The notes: generated by a model not told the origin, from the letters alone. A DNA stretch of 64,000 nucleotides from Aralia elata (GCA_034770075.1 CM068388.1:70170889-70234888), one strand, 5' to 3'. Positions 23,014 through 36,923 are shown, counted from the stretch's first letter. A program made the numbers and translations.

Positions 23014-23858
23014 TGACAACCCTAATTTTGGAGGTTAAAGATTGAAGGCATGTCAGGCTAAATTTTTTATTTCGGTTCTAAAGGATGTTGAACCTTATTT
23101 ACAATTAATGGTTTAATTGAGTTATACATTATTTATTTCTCCTTATATGAGATTTATTCTTGATAATTTATTTTAATTAATTGAATGATATTTGTTTTGA
23201 TTGATTTAATAATGGCCAATTAAGTTGATCAAGCTTTTGTCATATGCTAGATTAAGATATATTATTAAGCAAATAATATTATATCTGATCATAAGTAGCA
23301 GTTAGTGATATCTAATTGTGGACAAACTTTTGAGTATTACTATGATTATCAAAAGACAAGTTAAATAATTATTGATTATGTGATTGTTGCTTGAAGTAAC
23401 CTAATTCCTTGATTCTTAATGCTACTTTATATTAAGTCTAGACTGATAGTTCTAGGTTGTATGATAGTTAGGATCTAACGGGGCAATTATTACATTAGAT
23501 TTAAAATCTAAGGGGAATTTCAGATAATTAGTGATTGCGGTTATCTAGGGTTATTAGTTTCATTGAAGGAAGGGATAGTGCTATACTTAGTTATCCTATT
23601 ACTGTGAAAAGGGTGATACTGAACTGAAGAACTTAAGCTTTTAATACAGTGGTTATTCATATCATTTTTTAAATTCTGGTTTTGTCAATTAGTTAATCAA
23701 ATTCAAACCTCCTACCTTTTACTTAATGTTTAGGAGACATTAGAATAGATTAAGACAATATCACTCTCTATGGGTTCGACCCTTGCTTATCGCTTTACTA
23801 AATTTTGTGTTTGTAGAGTAATAGTAAGGTTTTAATTTTTGGAGTGTTAACAACAACT
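23014..23858 (+). repeat. Probable 5' LTR of retroelement B
   Basis: Runs from 'tgacaaccctaa' to 'gtgttaaca', just before the primer-binding site. It carries 'tatgggttcgacccttgctt' text near its end, typical of the Athila/Tat group. The left border is a guess, since the 3' LTR is not in the window. Confidence 0.45.
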
Positions 23859-23868
23859 ACCAAAATTT

Positions 23869-23886
23869 TGGCGTCGTTACCGAGGA
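23869..23886 (+). promoter_or_regulatory. Primer-binding site of retroelement B
   Basis: TGGCGTCGTTACCGAGGA is close to the TGGCGCCGTTGCCGGGGA site that Athila and Tat elements use, usually assigned to tRNA-Asp. It lies about 50 bp before the gag frame. Confidence 0.8.
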
Positions 23887-23934
23887 GTGTTATTTGTTTT
23901 TATTTATTCTACATTTTCTTTTATTTTTAAGTTT

Positions 23935-25660
23935 ATGACTCAATCCTCTCACTCTCTTGAATTAAAATTTGATCTAAAGATAGAGAAAACTACACGCAAG
24001 CTAAGGAAACAGGCTCGTCAAGTCCGAAATACCACTATAGATCCAGACGACGCTTTTGTACCATCATATGGCCTCAATATAGCACTTAAATTACTGTTAA
24101 ACAATTCATCTAGTGATTCAGAGAAAGTGATGGCTGCTCACAACAATAATAATATGACTTTGAAGGAGTTGGCTACTCCTAATGTAAACCACCAACCCTT
24201 ATGTATCGAATATCCTACTTTAGATGCTGCTTTTGAATTAAAATAAGGGACTAATTCATCTTTTGCCTATTTTTCGTGGTCTTACAAGTGAAAATCCATA
24301 CAAACATCTAAAGGAGTTCCATGTGGTGTGTTCTACCATGAAGCCACAAGAAATAATATAAGAGCAAATCAAGCTAAGGACTTTTCCCTTTTCATTAGCG
24401 GATTTAGCGAAAGACTAGTTATACTATCTTCCTTCGGGATCAATTCAGTCATAGAACAACATGAAAAGGCTATTTTTGAAGAAGTACTTTCCTGCTTCAA
24501 AAGTGGATAACATAAGGAAGGAGATATGTGGAATCAGGCAATTCAATGGAGAGATTCTCTACAAGTATTGGGAGAAATTCAAGAAGTTGTGCTCTAGCTA
24601 TCCACCACATCAAATATATGACCAGCACCTGATCCAATACTTTACGAGGGACTGTTGCCAATGGATAGGAGCATGATTGATGCAGTTAGCGAAGGAACAT
24701 TGGTAGACAAAACTCCAGAGGCTACAAGGAACTTAATTGCAAATATGACAGCTAACTCACAACAGTATGGAACAAGGAATGATTATGCACCAAAAAGGAT
24801 AAATGAGGTAAACACAAGTAATATTGAGCAACACATTTTTAATTTAACTGGTATAGTTAGACAAATGGCTCTAGGAAATATACCAGTTGCAAAAGCTTAT
24901 GGGATTTGTCTACAGTCAGGTCATAACATAGATGCATGCCCAACATTGCAAGAGGATGAGACTGTGCAACAAGCCAATGTAGTGGAAAATTATCAAGCAC
25001 AACTGCAGAGGAAGTATGATCCTTACTCAAATACGTACAATCCAGGTTGGGGGGGATCATCCCAATTTTAGTTATGGAGGAAATTGGCCACTAGCGCAAG
25101 ATGTTTTCTCACTTAGGCAACAAGGTTATCAACTAGCTCAGCCTCAGTATTAACCTAGACAAACAACTCATGCAAATCCTAGAACATTTATGGAGGATAT
25201 GTTTAAAGCATTCATGAGTCAGAAACAATAACTCATGAATTAAACACAAAAATTCCAAAAAGAGAGAAAAACCTCTGTTTAAGATCTGAGAAATCAAGGT
25301 CAGCTTACTACCACAGTAGGAAGATTAGAATCACAAGGCTCAGGAAAGTTCCTTTCGCAGACAGTTGTCAATCCGAGAGAGAATGCAAGTGCCATAACTT
25401 TGAGAAGTAGAAAGCAGTTGGATACCCTAAAAGCTACTGTTACACTTGAGGAGGATAAAGTTAAGGAGGAAGCAGAAATATCAAAGGTAATACCTAACCC
25501 TCCTATTCAGCTTAAGACTAATCTTTTAGCCTTTCCCCCCAGGAATCCCAAAACTTCAAATAAGGATGAGCAAGAGAGGAGATTCTGGAAACTTTCAGGA
25601 AGATAGAGGTGAATATTCCTTTACTTAATGCAATCAAGCAAGTGCCAAGGTATGCAAGAT
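23935..25660 (+). pseudogene. Retroelement B gag, copy 1
   Basis: Athila-type gag. Start taken at Met 23935 (MTQSSHSLELK). Blocks include LPIFRGLTSENPYKHLKEFH, MKRLFLKKYFPASK, LPMDRSMIDAVSEGTLVDKT, a single CCHC-like GICLQSGHNIDACP and KYDPYSNTYNPGW. Stops at 24244, about 24358 and elsewhere, plus frame changes near 24245, 24650 and 25050, break it. The 25050 break is at a run of seven Gs. Confidence 0.85.
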
Positions 25661-26160
25661 TTTTAAAAGAATTGTGCACTAACAAAAGAGAATTGAAAGA
25701 TGATGAGAGAGTCACTGTTAGTGAAAAATGTATCAGCAGTTCTTCAAAAACAAATGCTCCCTAAATATAAAGATCTAGGCATGTTCACAATTCCATATAG
25801 AATAGGTAATAGTAGATTTGAAAAAGCTATACTAGATTTAGGAGTGTCAATTAATGTTATGCCATTATCTGTTTATACTTATTTAAATTTAGGCCTTTTT
25901 AAAACAAACCGGTGTTATTATTCAATTAGCTGATCATACTAACACTTACCCCCAATGGGTGATTGAAGATGTTTTAGTGCAGGTGAATGAACTAATCTTT
26001 CCTGCAGATTTTTACATTGTGGATATGGATGACGATATATCTCCAAATCCTTCACATATTTTGTTAGGGAGGCCATTCTTAAAAAACAATAAAGGCAATG
26101 ATTGATGTGCACAATGGGACCTTGACCATGGAGTTTGATGGCGAAAAGATTTAATTTAAT
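25661..26160 (+). pseudogene. Retroelement B protease, copy 1
   Basis: Aspartic protease region: GMFTIPYRIGNSRFEKAIL then DLGVSINVMP, the Athila form of the D-[TL]-G active site. Later blocks (FYIVDMDDD, ILLGRPFLKT) lie in another frame. Copy 1 has one extra A near 25727 and another near 26085 compared with copy 2. Confidence 0.82.
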
Positions 26161-27975
26161 ATATATAAGGCCATGAGGTACCCTAGTGATATTAATCTTG
26201 TTTTTTGCCACTAATGTCATTGACGCTTTAGTGCAGGGATCTTTTGAACAAATACATAAGGAAAGCTTGAAGGTTTCCATCATTAATAGTTTAGGTTTGG
26301 ATAAAGAAGAAGAGATGGAGAATAATCAGGAATTGAAGGAGGCTTTGGCTGCTGTATTGCATTCTTTGCCTAAAATTTCATATAAGTATACAATCAATTT
26401 TATTCAATTACCTAGTTCTCATAAAAAATTGTTACCATCTATTGTGCAGGCTCCAACCTTAGAACTGAAACCATTACCTATATATTTAAAGTATGCATAT
26501 CTAGGGAAGGATGACACACTACCAGTGATTATTGCCAATAATCTAGCTAAAGTACAAGAGGACAAATTGTTAAGAGTCCTAAGGGACCACATAACAGTTT
26601 TTGGTTCGAAAATTACAGACATCAAAGGTATAAGCCTTGTTATGCATATGCATAAAATCCTTTTGGAAGACGTAGCCAAGCCCTCTAGAGAAGCACAAAG
26701 AAGATTAAATCCACCCATGATGGAGGTAGTGAAGAAAGAGGTTATAAAATTACTTGATGTAGGTATTATCTACCCAATTTCAGACAGTCAGTGGGTGAGT
26801 CCAGTGCAAGTAGTTCTAAAGAAGTCTGGTATAACTGTGATTCGGAATGACAATAATGAGTTGGTGCCCACACGTATGCAAACAAGATGGAAAGTGTGTA
26901 TTGATTATAGGAACTTGAATGTTGTAACTAAAAAAGATCACTTTTCTCTTCCTTTTATTGATCAAATATTAGAAAGATTAGCTGGACATACTTATTACTA
27001 CTTTTTAGATGATTTTTCATGTTATAACCAAATTGTTATTGCACCCAAAGACTAGGAAAAGACCACATTCACTTGTCCATTTGGTACATTTGCATATCGT
27101 AGAATGTCCTTCGGACTTTGTAATATACCATGTATCTTCTAGAGATGTATGGTAAACATTTTTTCTGATCTTTTAAAAAATTGCATAGAGGTCTTTATGG
27201 ATGATTTCATAGTTCATAGTGATTCTTTAGGTAATTGCTTAGATAATTTGACTAGGGTGCTTGATAGATGCTTAGAGACTAATCTTGTTCTTAACTGGGA
27301 AAAATGTCACTTTATGGTATAGCAAGATATAGTACTTGGTCATGTTGTTTTAGCTAGAGGATTAGAAATGGATAAAGCTAAGATAGAAATTGTTACTGTT
27401 TTACCTTACCCCGCATGTGTGCAGGAGATTCATTCTTTTCTTGGCCATATAAGTTTCTATAGAAGATTTATTAAGGACTTCTTAAAGATATCTCTACCAT
27501 TGTGTAAGTTGCTGCAAATGGATGTGAAATTCTAGTTTGATGATGAGTGCAATGAGACATTTGACAAATTGAAAAAACTACTGACCTTAGCACCAATGAT
27601 ATAAACCACCAAATTGAAAGTTGTCATTTAAGATTATGTGTGATGCCAGCAATTATGCAGTAGGGGTTGTCTTAGGCCAAAGAGTTGACAAAGCTGTCCA
27701 TGCCATTTACTATGCTTTTAGGACTCTAAATGTTGCTCAGATTAATTACTCTACATCTAAAAATTAACTTTTATTTGTTATCTTTGCTTTAGACAAATTT
27801 GGATCTTATCTGCTTGGTATTAAAGTTATAGTTTATTCTAACATGCTGCTCTCAAGTATTTGTTGACAAAGAAGGAATCCAAACCAAGAATCATTAGATG
27901 GATTCTGTTGCTACAATAATTTGACTTGGAGATCAAGGATAAGAAGGGAGTGGACAACTTGGTGGCGGATCACTT
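26161..27975 (+). pseudogene. Retroelement B RT and RNase H, copy 1
   Basis: RT blocks: VVKKEVIKLLDVGIIYPISD, WVSPVQVVLKKSG, RWKVCIDYRNLN, FLDDFSCYNQIVIAPKD, then FTCPFGTFAYRRMSFGLCN and the catalytic FMDDFIVH near 27190-27215. RNase H: IMCDASNYAVGVVLGQ and the end EIKDKKGVDNLVADHLSKL near 27926-27985. Stops at 27053, 27137 and later replace mainly Gln. In place of the usual DGYSGYNQI the element has DDFSCYNQI. Confidence 0.87.
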
Positions 27976-28846
27976 GAGCAAGCTGATTAAGGATGAAGAG
28001 GCACTACTATTGCATGATTCTTTTCTAGATGAGCATTTTTTTTTCATTGATCAGACTGTACCTTGGTATGCTAATATTGTGAATTACTTAGTGAGTGCAT
28101 ATGTTTCCTAGTGGATTCTCTAAATCCCAAAAAGAAAAGCTTAAGAGTGAGGCCAAACATTATGTATGTGATGCCCAGTATTTTGTGGAAATTTTGTGCC
28201 TGACCAGATAGTCAGAAGGTGTGTGCCTAATAGTTTTTTGTCTATTCTAACATTTTGTCACTCTTATGCTTGTGGAGGTCAACTTTGGACCCAAAAGAAT
28301 AACTCATAAGGTTTTTAGAATGTAGTTTTTTTGACCAACTATTTTTTAAAAAACTCTTATCCTATTTTGTAAATCATGTGAAAATTGTCCAAAGGTCAGG
28401 AAATATATCAAGTAAGAATCAAATGCCACAAATTTTGATCTTAAATTGTTAATTTTTTTTTATATTTGTGGGTATTTAATTTTATGGGACCATTTCCTGC
28501 TTCTTTATGGTAATGTTTTACATTCTTTTGGTTGTTAACTATATCTCTAATGGGTGGAAGCTAAAGCCACCAGAACTGATGATTCTAAAGTTGTTGCAGA
28601 TTTTATCAAGTCTAATATATTTGTCAGGTTTAGAACTCCAAGGGCCATCATTAGTGATAGAGGAACTCACTTTTGTAACAAGATGTTAGCTACATTATTC
28701 AAGAAATATAATGTGATGCACAAACTTTCTACATCCAATCATCCACAAAGTAATGGTTTAGGCTGAGGTATCTAATCGAAAAGGTCAAGTCCATTTTGGA
28801 GAAAGTGGTCAAACCGAACAGAAAAGATTTAGAGTTAAGGTTAAAA
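27976..28846 (+). pseudogene. Retroelement B integrase, truncated, copy 1
   Basis: Holds the N-terminal approach (LLLHDSFLDEHF), a zinc region near 28250-28400 and the DDE core (WVEAKATRTDDSKVVADF, IISDRGTHFCNK, NHPQSNG). It ends after VKSILEKVV where the LTR of retroelement C begins at 28847. Extra bases relative to copy 2 break the frames. Confidence 0.85.
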
Positions 28847-31557
28847 TGTGACAACCCCCAAACCCGGGGGGTACTTCATTCCCATAGAATTTGGTGTTCA
28901 CTGTCCAAATCATTCACATCTAACTACCCGTAAATAAAGAAATAACTGAAACTCATAACTGAAATAGAAATCCTCCCATTAAAGAGTTACATCTTAAACA
29001 AATCAATTCCAGGTTGTCTAACCTTAAAACATCATTGCGGAAACATAAAATATAACATATTAAATTTTAATTACAACATCTCAAATAACAAATAGCATTA
29101 AACAAGTCTTCATCACTTTGTTTACTTTGCTCTTGCCCTTAATAATAGATGGCTTTGTCAACTCTTTCGACCTTAGCCGCAATGTTATTATGCAAGGGTG
29201 AGTAACGATTACCCACAAGTATTAACAATAATAATGATAATAAATAACATGCGAGTAAATAATGGATACGAGACAATAGAAAAACTCGGCTTTTGAATCC
29301 AGAATAAAATACAAGATGAATAGAACATCTGAGGTTCGCAAGACCTTGAACTATGTCCTAGGTGATCAAGTATTTCTACTTGAAACCTTTAACAGTCGTA
29401 AGAATATATGGACCTTACTTCTCGTACTTAGGGAGATCAGCCTTTTTGTACCATATATGTGCACAACATCTTAACGCTAACGCCTAAATTATAATCCCCT
29501 ATAAAAGTGTTGTTTCATCTCAGTTTGACATCAGAGTCCGCACTAAAGGAAGTTTGGTTTTGGATTAACTTTAATAACAGTTCTAGAATTTAGAATGCTC
29601 ATCAACTATGAACTAGTCGAATTAATAAGGGTTCACTAGTCAATCAAGGTCCAATAATACAATGTAAATGATATTTAAAATCAAAGACTGAATCACAAAT
29701 GTATACAATTGAATAAACATTGTATAACCGAAGTATTACTTTAAAAGAGTTAGAACATCTCATTTAGAATCATGAACTTGAATAAATGAGGGTTAAGGAA
29801 CTTGCTCAATATAAGAGTAGAATTTATAACTTGCGTAATTGAAATCAAGTTAGGCTAAAGAAACTTGCGTAATAGTAATAAGTTAAAGGGTAAGATACTT
29901 GCGTAAAAGAGGAGTAGGGTTTAAGAACTTGCCTTGTGCATTCGTTACAAAATTACAGTACACTTCCTTTAACACCCTACACATTTTAAGCCATATTGAC
30001 ACATCGATCAGTCACAAAACGGTATTCACTAATCGCTTACGTAACCTTATTTTATGATCCATCATTCTTTAATCATCACATTATATCATCTCATGTGATT
30101 AAGACTTGTTATTATGTCTTATTACTTACTTAGTGTTTCAATTACATTCACTAGAATAGGTTAAGAAAACTATCCCCTAAACTGTACATATAACAGTTCA
30201 TTACTGGGTCAGTTTCTGCTACCAGCGCAGCCGCGCCGTTTTTTGTTTTTGGCACCAGCGCGGCCACGCTAGTGCGCAGACTTAGATACTGAAGTTCGCT
30301 ATACAAACTCTGCTACAAATCAAAATTCATGTATTCTTTACTTAAAGTCCAAATTACCCAATCTCAATTGATACAAACTTTATAGAACTAAACCCAACAT
30401 ATACACAGTGATTATAACAACATAAACAACCTAAACCATGAATTTAAGAACTAAAATTAAGGTTTTTGTCATTTTATCAAAGTTTCATCAAATATCATGA
30501 AATCAGACATTACAAATTCGTTATAACACCAAATCAATCCATTTAAGTTTCGTTTCTTTTCGTTTTTTACATGTGTAAACGTAATCAATCATTAATTCAC
30601 CGATTTAATGTGCATGTTAAACATAAAATTTTTGTATATTTAAGCCATATTCAAATATTATTTCTCTATAAATTTTAAAAACTCTAATTAAAATATAATT
30701 CTATGGATTTATTACTCTAAAATAGTTTATAAACTTCATATAATGATTCGTACGCATATTAATGATTACAAACAACTTTTCAACAATTTACTCATGAAAC
30801 TCAATTAACAGAGAACTTAAAATAAATGTTCATGGAGGAAACTTAAAAACATAAATTTAAAGTTTGAATCAAGAAATTACCTTTGATAAGTTGTTTAGAT
30901 TGCTAGAAGATGAAAAAAAGCTCTTTAATTCTCCAAACTCCTTCTAACTCAAAATCTCACAAGTTTTTCTCTCTTTTTCTCTCTGTATTCTCTAACTTTA
31001 GACTTAACAAAATAATAATACTAATAATAAACTATTATAACTATACATATAAAATAACTGATGAGTACATGGGTGTCAGTTAAGCACATAGTGGACTTTA
31101 ACTGCTCCCATGTTCTTAAGGCCAAGTTTGGTTTATCACTTAAAAACTCCTTTTTAGTTTATTTTAATTAACTTGTTTATTATATAGTTTATTAGTCACA
31201 CTTAAATTAATAAAATTATATTATTTAATTTTAATTAAATAAAAGTCACTACTACTCATTAAATCAAATTATCACATAATTAAAATTCTCATTTATTTAA
31301 TTATGACAAATCAATAAATCTCTAATTAATTATTAAATTAATTAAGACAACATCACAACTATTAAACAAACTCATTTAATTTAATTATCCCAATTAAATT
31401 CACACTTTGCACTATAAAAATTAATGTGACATTTAATTAAATTAATTACAATAATTTCATTAAATATTTATTTAACTCAATAAATAAATCAACACAAATA
31501 TTTATTTTAATTTAATAAATATTTAAAGATCAAATATAAAAATCTTGTTTTGTTACA
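28847..31557 (-). repeat. 3' LTR of retroelement C, copy 1
   Basis: On the minus strand it starts TGTAACAAAAC after a purine tract and ends GGGGGTTGTCACA. It is about 2.7 kb with a GC-rich island at 30215-30275 and an AT-rich U3. Copy 2 (53984-56664) is cleaner. It separates retroelement B integrase from C pol and is read as the left LTR of a minus-strand element inserted in B. Confidence 0.85.
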
Positions 31558-33438
31558 TCTTTCCCCCCTTAAAAGGATTCCGTCCCCAGAATCACGACTT
31601 AATTAATTCGTCCCGTTAGATTCTCACCTCCTTACAAAGATTCTGTCCCCAGAATCGCTACACATAGACTAAGCAAATAACTGAGGATAATTTTTCATCA
31701 TCTGATCTTCAAGTTCCCACATTACCTATTTTTAAGCGCTTTGGTTCCTCCAGATTACCTTAATAGAAGGTATAACTTTATATCTGAGTACTTGCTCTTT
31801 CCTATCAACTATCTGAACAGGCACTTCTTCATAAGATAAATCTTTTTCAAATTGCAGGGGTTCATATTCTATAACATGCTTGTAGTCGGGTTTGTAATGG
31901 TCATAACAGCCGAAAACATGAAAAAACGTTAATGGGTGAATATGTTATCTATCCTGGAGACGGCCGGGAGGTAATGGCTAAGGCCGAATATACGGTTCAC
32001 CAATTCCTTCAAAATACTTCATTCAAGGGTCCAATGGAACCTCAGGCTCAGTTTTTCGTTTCTTGGGGACGGGATAAATTCGAATTTTTCCGCCTTCCAA
32101 AGGAGACCACCTTTTTTAAGAATGAAAGCTACGCAGCGGATTCAAATTTTTCTCAAAGTGGTTATAGCTGGTGTTAGAAGATCAACCGATGAAGATTTTC
32201 GTTTTGCCTATCCTGAGCCAGCTATCAGTCTACATCCTAATGCACCTTTGACAATTTCGGACGGTCTGTTTGTAAGCCGGGGAGCTTTGGTCTTAGTTAA
32301 TTGACTGTGTCGCCAACTTCCATCCAATAAGTAGTATAATGGAGTTCTGCAACTTTCAGGGTGGCCTCTGGCCGTACAACTCTCTCGTAAGGCGGTATTG
32401 CCAAAATACTGTGCGATTGTAACTTGTTATATGTAAGCCAAGGATTCCACCCCCCAATGGTAAAATGATCATGGGGGCCAATTCCCTTTTGAGGAAATCT
32501 AGTGATGCAAAACTCTTAACAAATTAACTTCGCAAGAGGGTCCGGGGGAGATCATTTCTTTCCAACTCTGATCTATGGCATGTGTGTGTGTGTGGATGGA
32601 TAATGCCGTACTCATAAGAGTAACGGTGTGGTTTCTCATGCATTCCTGCAGGTGGTCTTCCAGAAGTTTCGAATTGGGTGAAACGTGGATCCCTATCTGA
32701 GGCAATAGACACAAGAACATCTATGCCTCGAACCAATCTCTAAATCACATATCAACTTCGCCAAACTGATCTTAGGTATAACAGAGGCTGATCTCGATCT
32801 GGTAAGAAAATTATTATGCAGAATTTCGTTAGAGTGACGGATCTAACGATAAACCCAAACTGCCGTTCAAAACCTTTTTCATCGTCGTCAGAAGACCTGG
32901 ACTATACAAAGAGATCCGATATGATATAGTTTCCCATTTCCATTTCTGTGGGATTTCTAACGGGATTTCCCTGCCTGATGTTCCTGCTTTAAACTTTCGT
33001 AACATGTCAAAACACGTTGTGGCCACACAATCGGCAACAGGCCCTTAGGTCATATTCGGGCCACATAGAAATGCTATTGGAGATCCCTTAGTATATCTTC
33101 GTACTCGGCTCGGGATGAAATCGAAAATCTTGAACTATGACCAGAGGCGAGCAAAATTCTCTTCTTAACCTCTGGCACTAAACTAAGAGCGGAAGCTCAA
33201 ATTCTTCCCAGGTGCGAATCTTCAAGAAAATCCTTCGTTACGACAACTGTTGGAAATTGACGACTTTATCGGGCACCTTCCAGATATTGAGCTTTTTCGC
33301 TGATAATTACTCTCACAATTTTCTCATCCTGACGGGTTAGTGTTTACCTTAATCTTATCTACCAAAGTTGGGTTGGCTCCGCCAATTGAAAACAGTTTTT
33401 ATTTTTCCCCCGTCAGACTCCTTAGGTGGATAAAATTT
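31558..33438 (-). pseudogene. Retroelement C pol end, error-rich copy 1
   Basis: Counterpart of 56665-58238. On the minus strand the integrase and C-terminal tail can be followed only in scraps (for example VSIASDRDPRFT near 32670-32720), because spurious bases have been inserted every few positions from about 31919. Apparent plus-strand frames at 31932-32304 come from these errors. Use copy 2 to read this gene. Confidence 0.75.
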
Positions 33439-36400
33439 TGTAACGACCCCGCCAAATTCTGAACAATCCAAGCTTCTCACGGACGGGACGGGTCCGTATA
33501 AACAAGTACATCCTCATTACTGACTTTACCAAATATTACTGGCAAGGTTTATTAAACTTAGCATAAAGTGCGTGTGAAGTAATTTTTAAAGCCTTTTCAG
33601 TTTTTCTTAGGCTCCTTTGTTTTTCCCTGAAATCATGGAACCATATAGGGAATCATATTAACATATTCCTAGAATCATATATTACGGTGATTAATGATTT
33701 GCTTCAATCAGAGTTTATAATAAAAAATATAAACGGCTATTACGGTCGGGTAGATATATCAAGTATACGGGGGACGTGATAAAATTTGACGAGTAATTAT
33801 AAGTCCAATTACAAAATTTTGGACAATCACAACATCTATTACAATTATTAATACATTCATCCAATACATCATCCAGAACCTTCAATCACGGTTATTCAAA
33901 AATAATAAATTTAAGCTAAACGTTATGATCTTCATGCATAATATCTGATTCAAGCCATTCAAGACAACACATAACGTTACCTTGTATCATTAAACCTAGC
34001 AAAAGTGTTTATTTTGCAAGAATGAGCTCGACAGCTCAGCCAAAATCTAACAGTTTGCATACATCACATCACACATAGAATTAACATGCTAAGCATATAC
34101 CTCGTAAACATCTTGGCTAAACATATCATACATAATGTGCATCAGTTATCAAGTAATAATTGAGTTCTCTATAACTCAATCAACATTCCTGATTTAATGA
34201 ACAAAGTCCCCATAAATTGACTATGTCGTTTCATACCTAACAACACATAGAATACATCAGGCTTTTTCATTAAAGATTTTAAAACAATTAATCATTTAGT
34301 TCACATAACACATTAGAACTGAAAGACATGCCTGGTTCGTAGATTACCAATTACCATAATTAGCTCTGTACTTATCTGCACTTCATGTATCCTAACACGA
34401 TATATAATCATGCATAACATTTTAGTAGTCAAACATAAGAAAACACTTAGTATTAACTCTACTTTACATTTCATGATCCTTTCATTTTATTCTCTAATTC
34501 AAATTCTCAAACTTAGAAATTAAGGTCCTCATCATAAACCATTCATTTTATTACGTTCCCACTTTAACCGCCCCATAACAATTAGTTTAAGTCTTAAAAC
34601 TTTGTCTTTACATCACATTAGATATATAAAATGTTTATTTAACACTTCTAAGGCTAAATCTTCGACTTGGTTATATTTTCCTTTTATGCTTAAGGTCTTA
34701 TAACTCGCTAAATCCCAATATTTAATCACCAACTGCGTTAATATAAAGTTTTATTAAGTCTAATAAATATGTTTTTCATTTCCATTATAGTCATTTATTA
34801 AAGTTACATTTTTCTGCACCAACTCCACCGGGGCGGGAGATTTCTTCACAAACTACCCGCCGGCGCCCAGCAGTAGAAATTAGTACAGTCAGCCTGCCAA
34901 GGGGCAATCAAACTTAGTTCAACGAAACCGCTAGGGGGCGACAATACCGTAGTGTAATTACAAACCGCCGGGGCCGGTGAACTTGAAATCCAAGATTCTG
35001 CAGTTCGTGAACTACAGAATTACTCAAGCTTAAAAACTACGAATTTTTAAGCATCAAACCAAACCAATTTCATCCAAGCATACCCAATTATCATAAAATT
35101 TTGTTAAAACAAATATAAACATGTATTTAACCATCCTAAAAAATACATATTACACATTAATCCCACCAATTTTCTGGAGCCTCAAATCTCATGTTCATAA
35201 CTAATTTTTACAAAACTTTAACCAATTTAGCGTAATCAATCACTACGGGATTCGTTATGCAAAACCAAGATTGAATTGATTCAAATTGCAATATTTTCGT
35301 TTCTCAAAAAAGAATACTAACCATAATCCCATATCAATTTCAAGATTTTAACCCAAAAACGAAATTCCTAGTCCAATTTTGACTCCAAAACAGACCACAA
35401 CAATATACATAAAGCCGAAACTCAAATTCTATACTTTCAACATGCTCTTATGGATTTGATTACATCAAAATCCATTAATAGATGTTAATAACAGATTATA
35501 CACACTTGATAACATATAAATTCTTATCCCTCCTTAGATCATACAAAAACCAATATAACTATACCAAAAACTTAAAGGATGAAAACCAATAATTTACAAT
35601 TGATACTTCTTACCTCTTTGATCTTCCTAATCTTAAGTTAGAATGATGATGAAAGAGATTTGCTCCTCCTTGATTTCCAAATTCCACTCTAATTTCATAG
35701 AGAAATTCTTCTCCTTCTCTCTTAGGCTCTAACTCATTGGCTTGCAAAACCAACTGATTGAAAATAACTTACGTGAGTCTTAGTTAGAGGTTTGCAACGG
35801 TTAAGAAAATCTAAGGTTTATGCCATGTTTGGCCAAACCCATTTAAAATTCCATACTAAATTATTTTTAATAATATTCTTATTATAAGATATTTTTGCCA
35901 CACCTTTAATTTAATTAGATCTATTTTATTAATATCTCTAATTAAATCTTACGAACAAAATTATAACTTCTATTTTAACTAAATCATTTATTTTAATAAA
36001 CCATCAATCCTCTAATTTAATTATTCAAATTAAATTATATTATTCTCATCACATTAGCGTACCAAAATACGCACACAACACATTATACATAATTATATTC
36101 ACATCAATTCACTATTTTTAATTAAGTGAATCTCTCACATTATTTTATGAAAACTTAATTCACAATAATTTTTCATTGTCCAACAAGACATAACAATCAA
36201 ATTGAAATATTATTTCTCAATAAAATATTAACTCCAATTAAATTAACTAATATTATTCAACTAATTTCCTTGACAATTTCATTTAATTCTTTCAAAGGTT
36301 TATTTAATTATTAAACTATTTCTTCCCAATTACATGAATATATAATTTTCTTACACATCGAGCACCACATAAATTCATAATATGAAACACATAAAAACAC

Positions 36401-36491
36401 ATAATCAAACTCAAAATGTCTCATAATAATTTAAGGAATTTAACTTTATTAAATTCTTATTTAATAATTCCTGAAAATCAGTGTTATCACA
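33439..36491 (-). repeat. LTR of retroelement D, error-rich copy 1
   Basis: Counterpart of 58239-61050; 3053 bp against 2812 bp in the clean copy, the surplus being scattered insertions. Ends TGTAACGACCCC (plus, low side) and ttatcaca (high side). Confidence 0.8.
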
Positions 36492-36823
36492 TCCCTTCCC
36501 TCCTTATAGAGTATTCCGTCCTCGGAATCAACGAAACCATCCCTTACTCGATTTTCACTAAATCTCTTTCATAATTATCGTTAAATAACTTAAGGCATTA
36601 CCTTAGTGCAGGTTTTATTATTTTATCACCTTTGCTTAGACTGAATCATAGTTAAGTATTACATATTCTTTAACTCGTTCATTACCTCCTAAGAATTATT
36701 ATCATATACACAACTTCATAAATACTCTGCGATAAATATACATTCACACCGCCCTTCTTCTAAAAATTTTCCGTGCATCGAAATTTTGACTTACTAATAT
36801 TTGTTCATTCCATCTATCAAAAT
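36492..36823 (-). other. Sequence right of LTR D, error-rich copy 1
   Basis: Counterpart of 61051-61367: purine tract of D, then a second PPT/LTR-like start. It ends abruptly at the N gap. Confidence 0.7.
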
Positions 36824-36923
36824 NNNNNNNNNNNNNNNNNNNNNNNNNNNNNNNNNNNNNNNNNNNNNNNNNNNNNNNNNNNNNNNNNNNNNNNNNNNNN
36901 NNNNNNNNNNNNNNNNNNNNNNN
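36824..36923. other. Assembly gap, 100 N
   Basis: Exactly 100 N, a size commonly used for a join of unknown length. It separates the two copies of the 24.5-kb block. Confidence 0.99.

Larger units (their letters stand above)
23014..28846 (+). mobile_element. Retroelement B, Athila-like gypsy, copy 1
   Basis: Possible 5' LTR (about 23014-23858), primer-binding site, gag, protease, RT, RNase H and integrase, the last cut off by the LTR of retroelement C. The primer-binding site and the gag and protease motifs match the Athila branch. Copy 1 has extra single bases relative to copy 2 (for example near 24246, 25726, 26085 and 26206), which break frames further. Confidence 0.85.
12238..36823. repeat. 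Large duplicated block, copy 1 (probable contig overlap)
   Basis: 24,586 bp that recur as 36924-61367 in the same orientation and order. Copy 1 ends at the N gap with 'tctatcaaaat', which matches the end of copy 2 at 61367. It is clean from 12238 to about 20.5 kb, carries sparse single-base insertions to about 31.9 kb, and is heavily error-laden from about 31919 to the gap. I read it as the end of one contig that overlaps the next. Confidence 0.9.

Noticed and set aside
23772..23782. A tRNA T-loop-like GGGTTCGACCC
   Set aside because: No acceptor stem, anticodon arm or A box around it. The text is typical of Athila/Tat LTR ends.
31932..32304. Plus-strand open frames of 60-81 residues that look like new proteins
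   Set aside because: They lie in the error-rich copy of the minus-strand C pol tail. The clean copy near 57030-57330 has no such frames.
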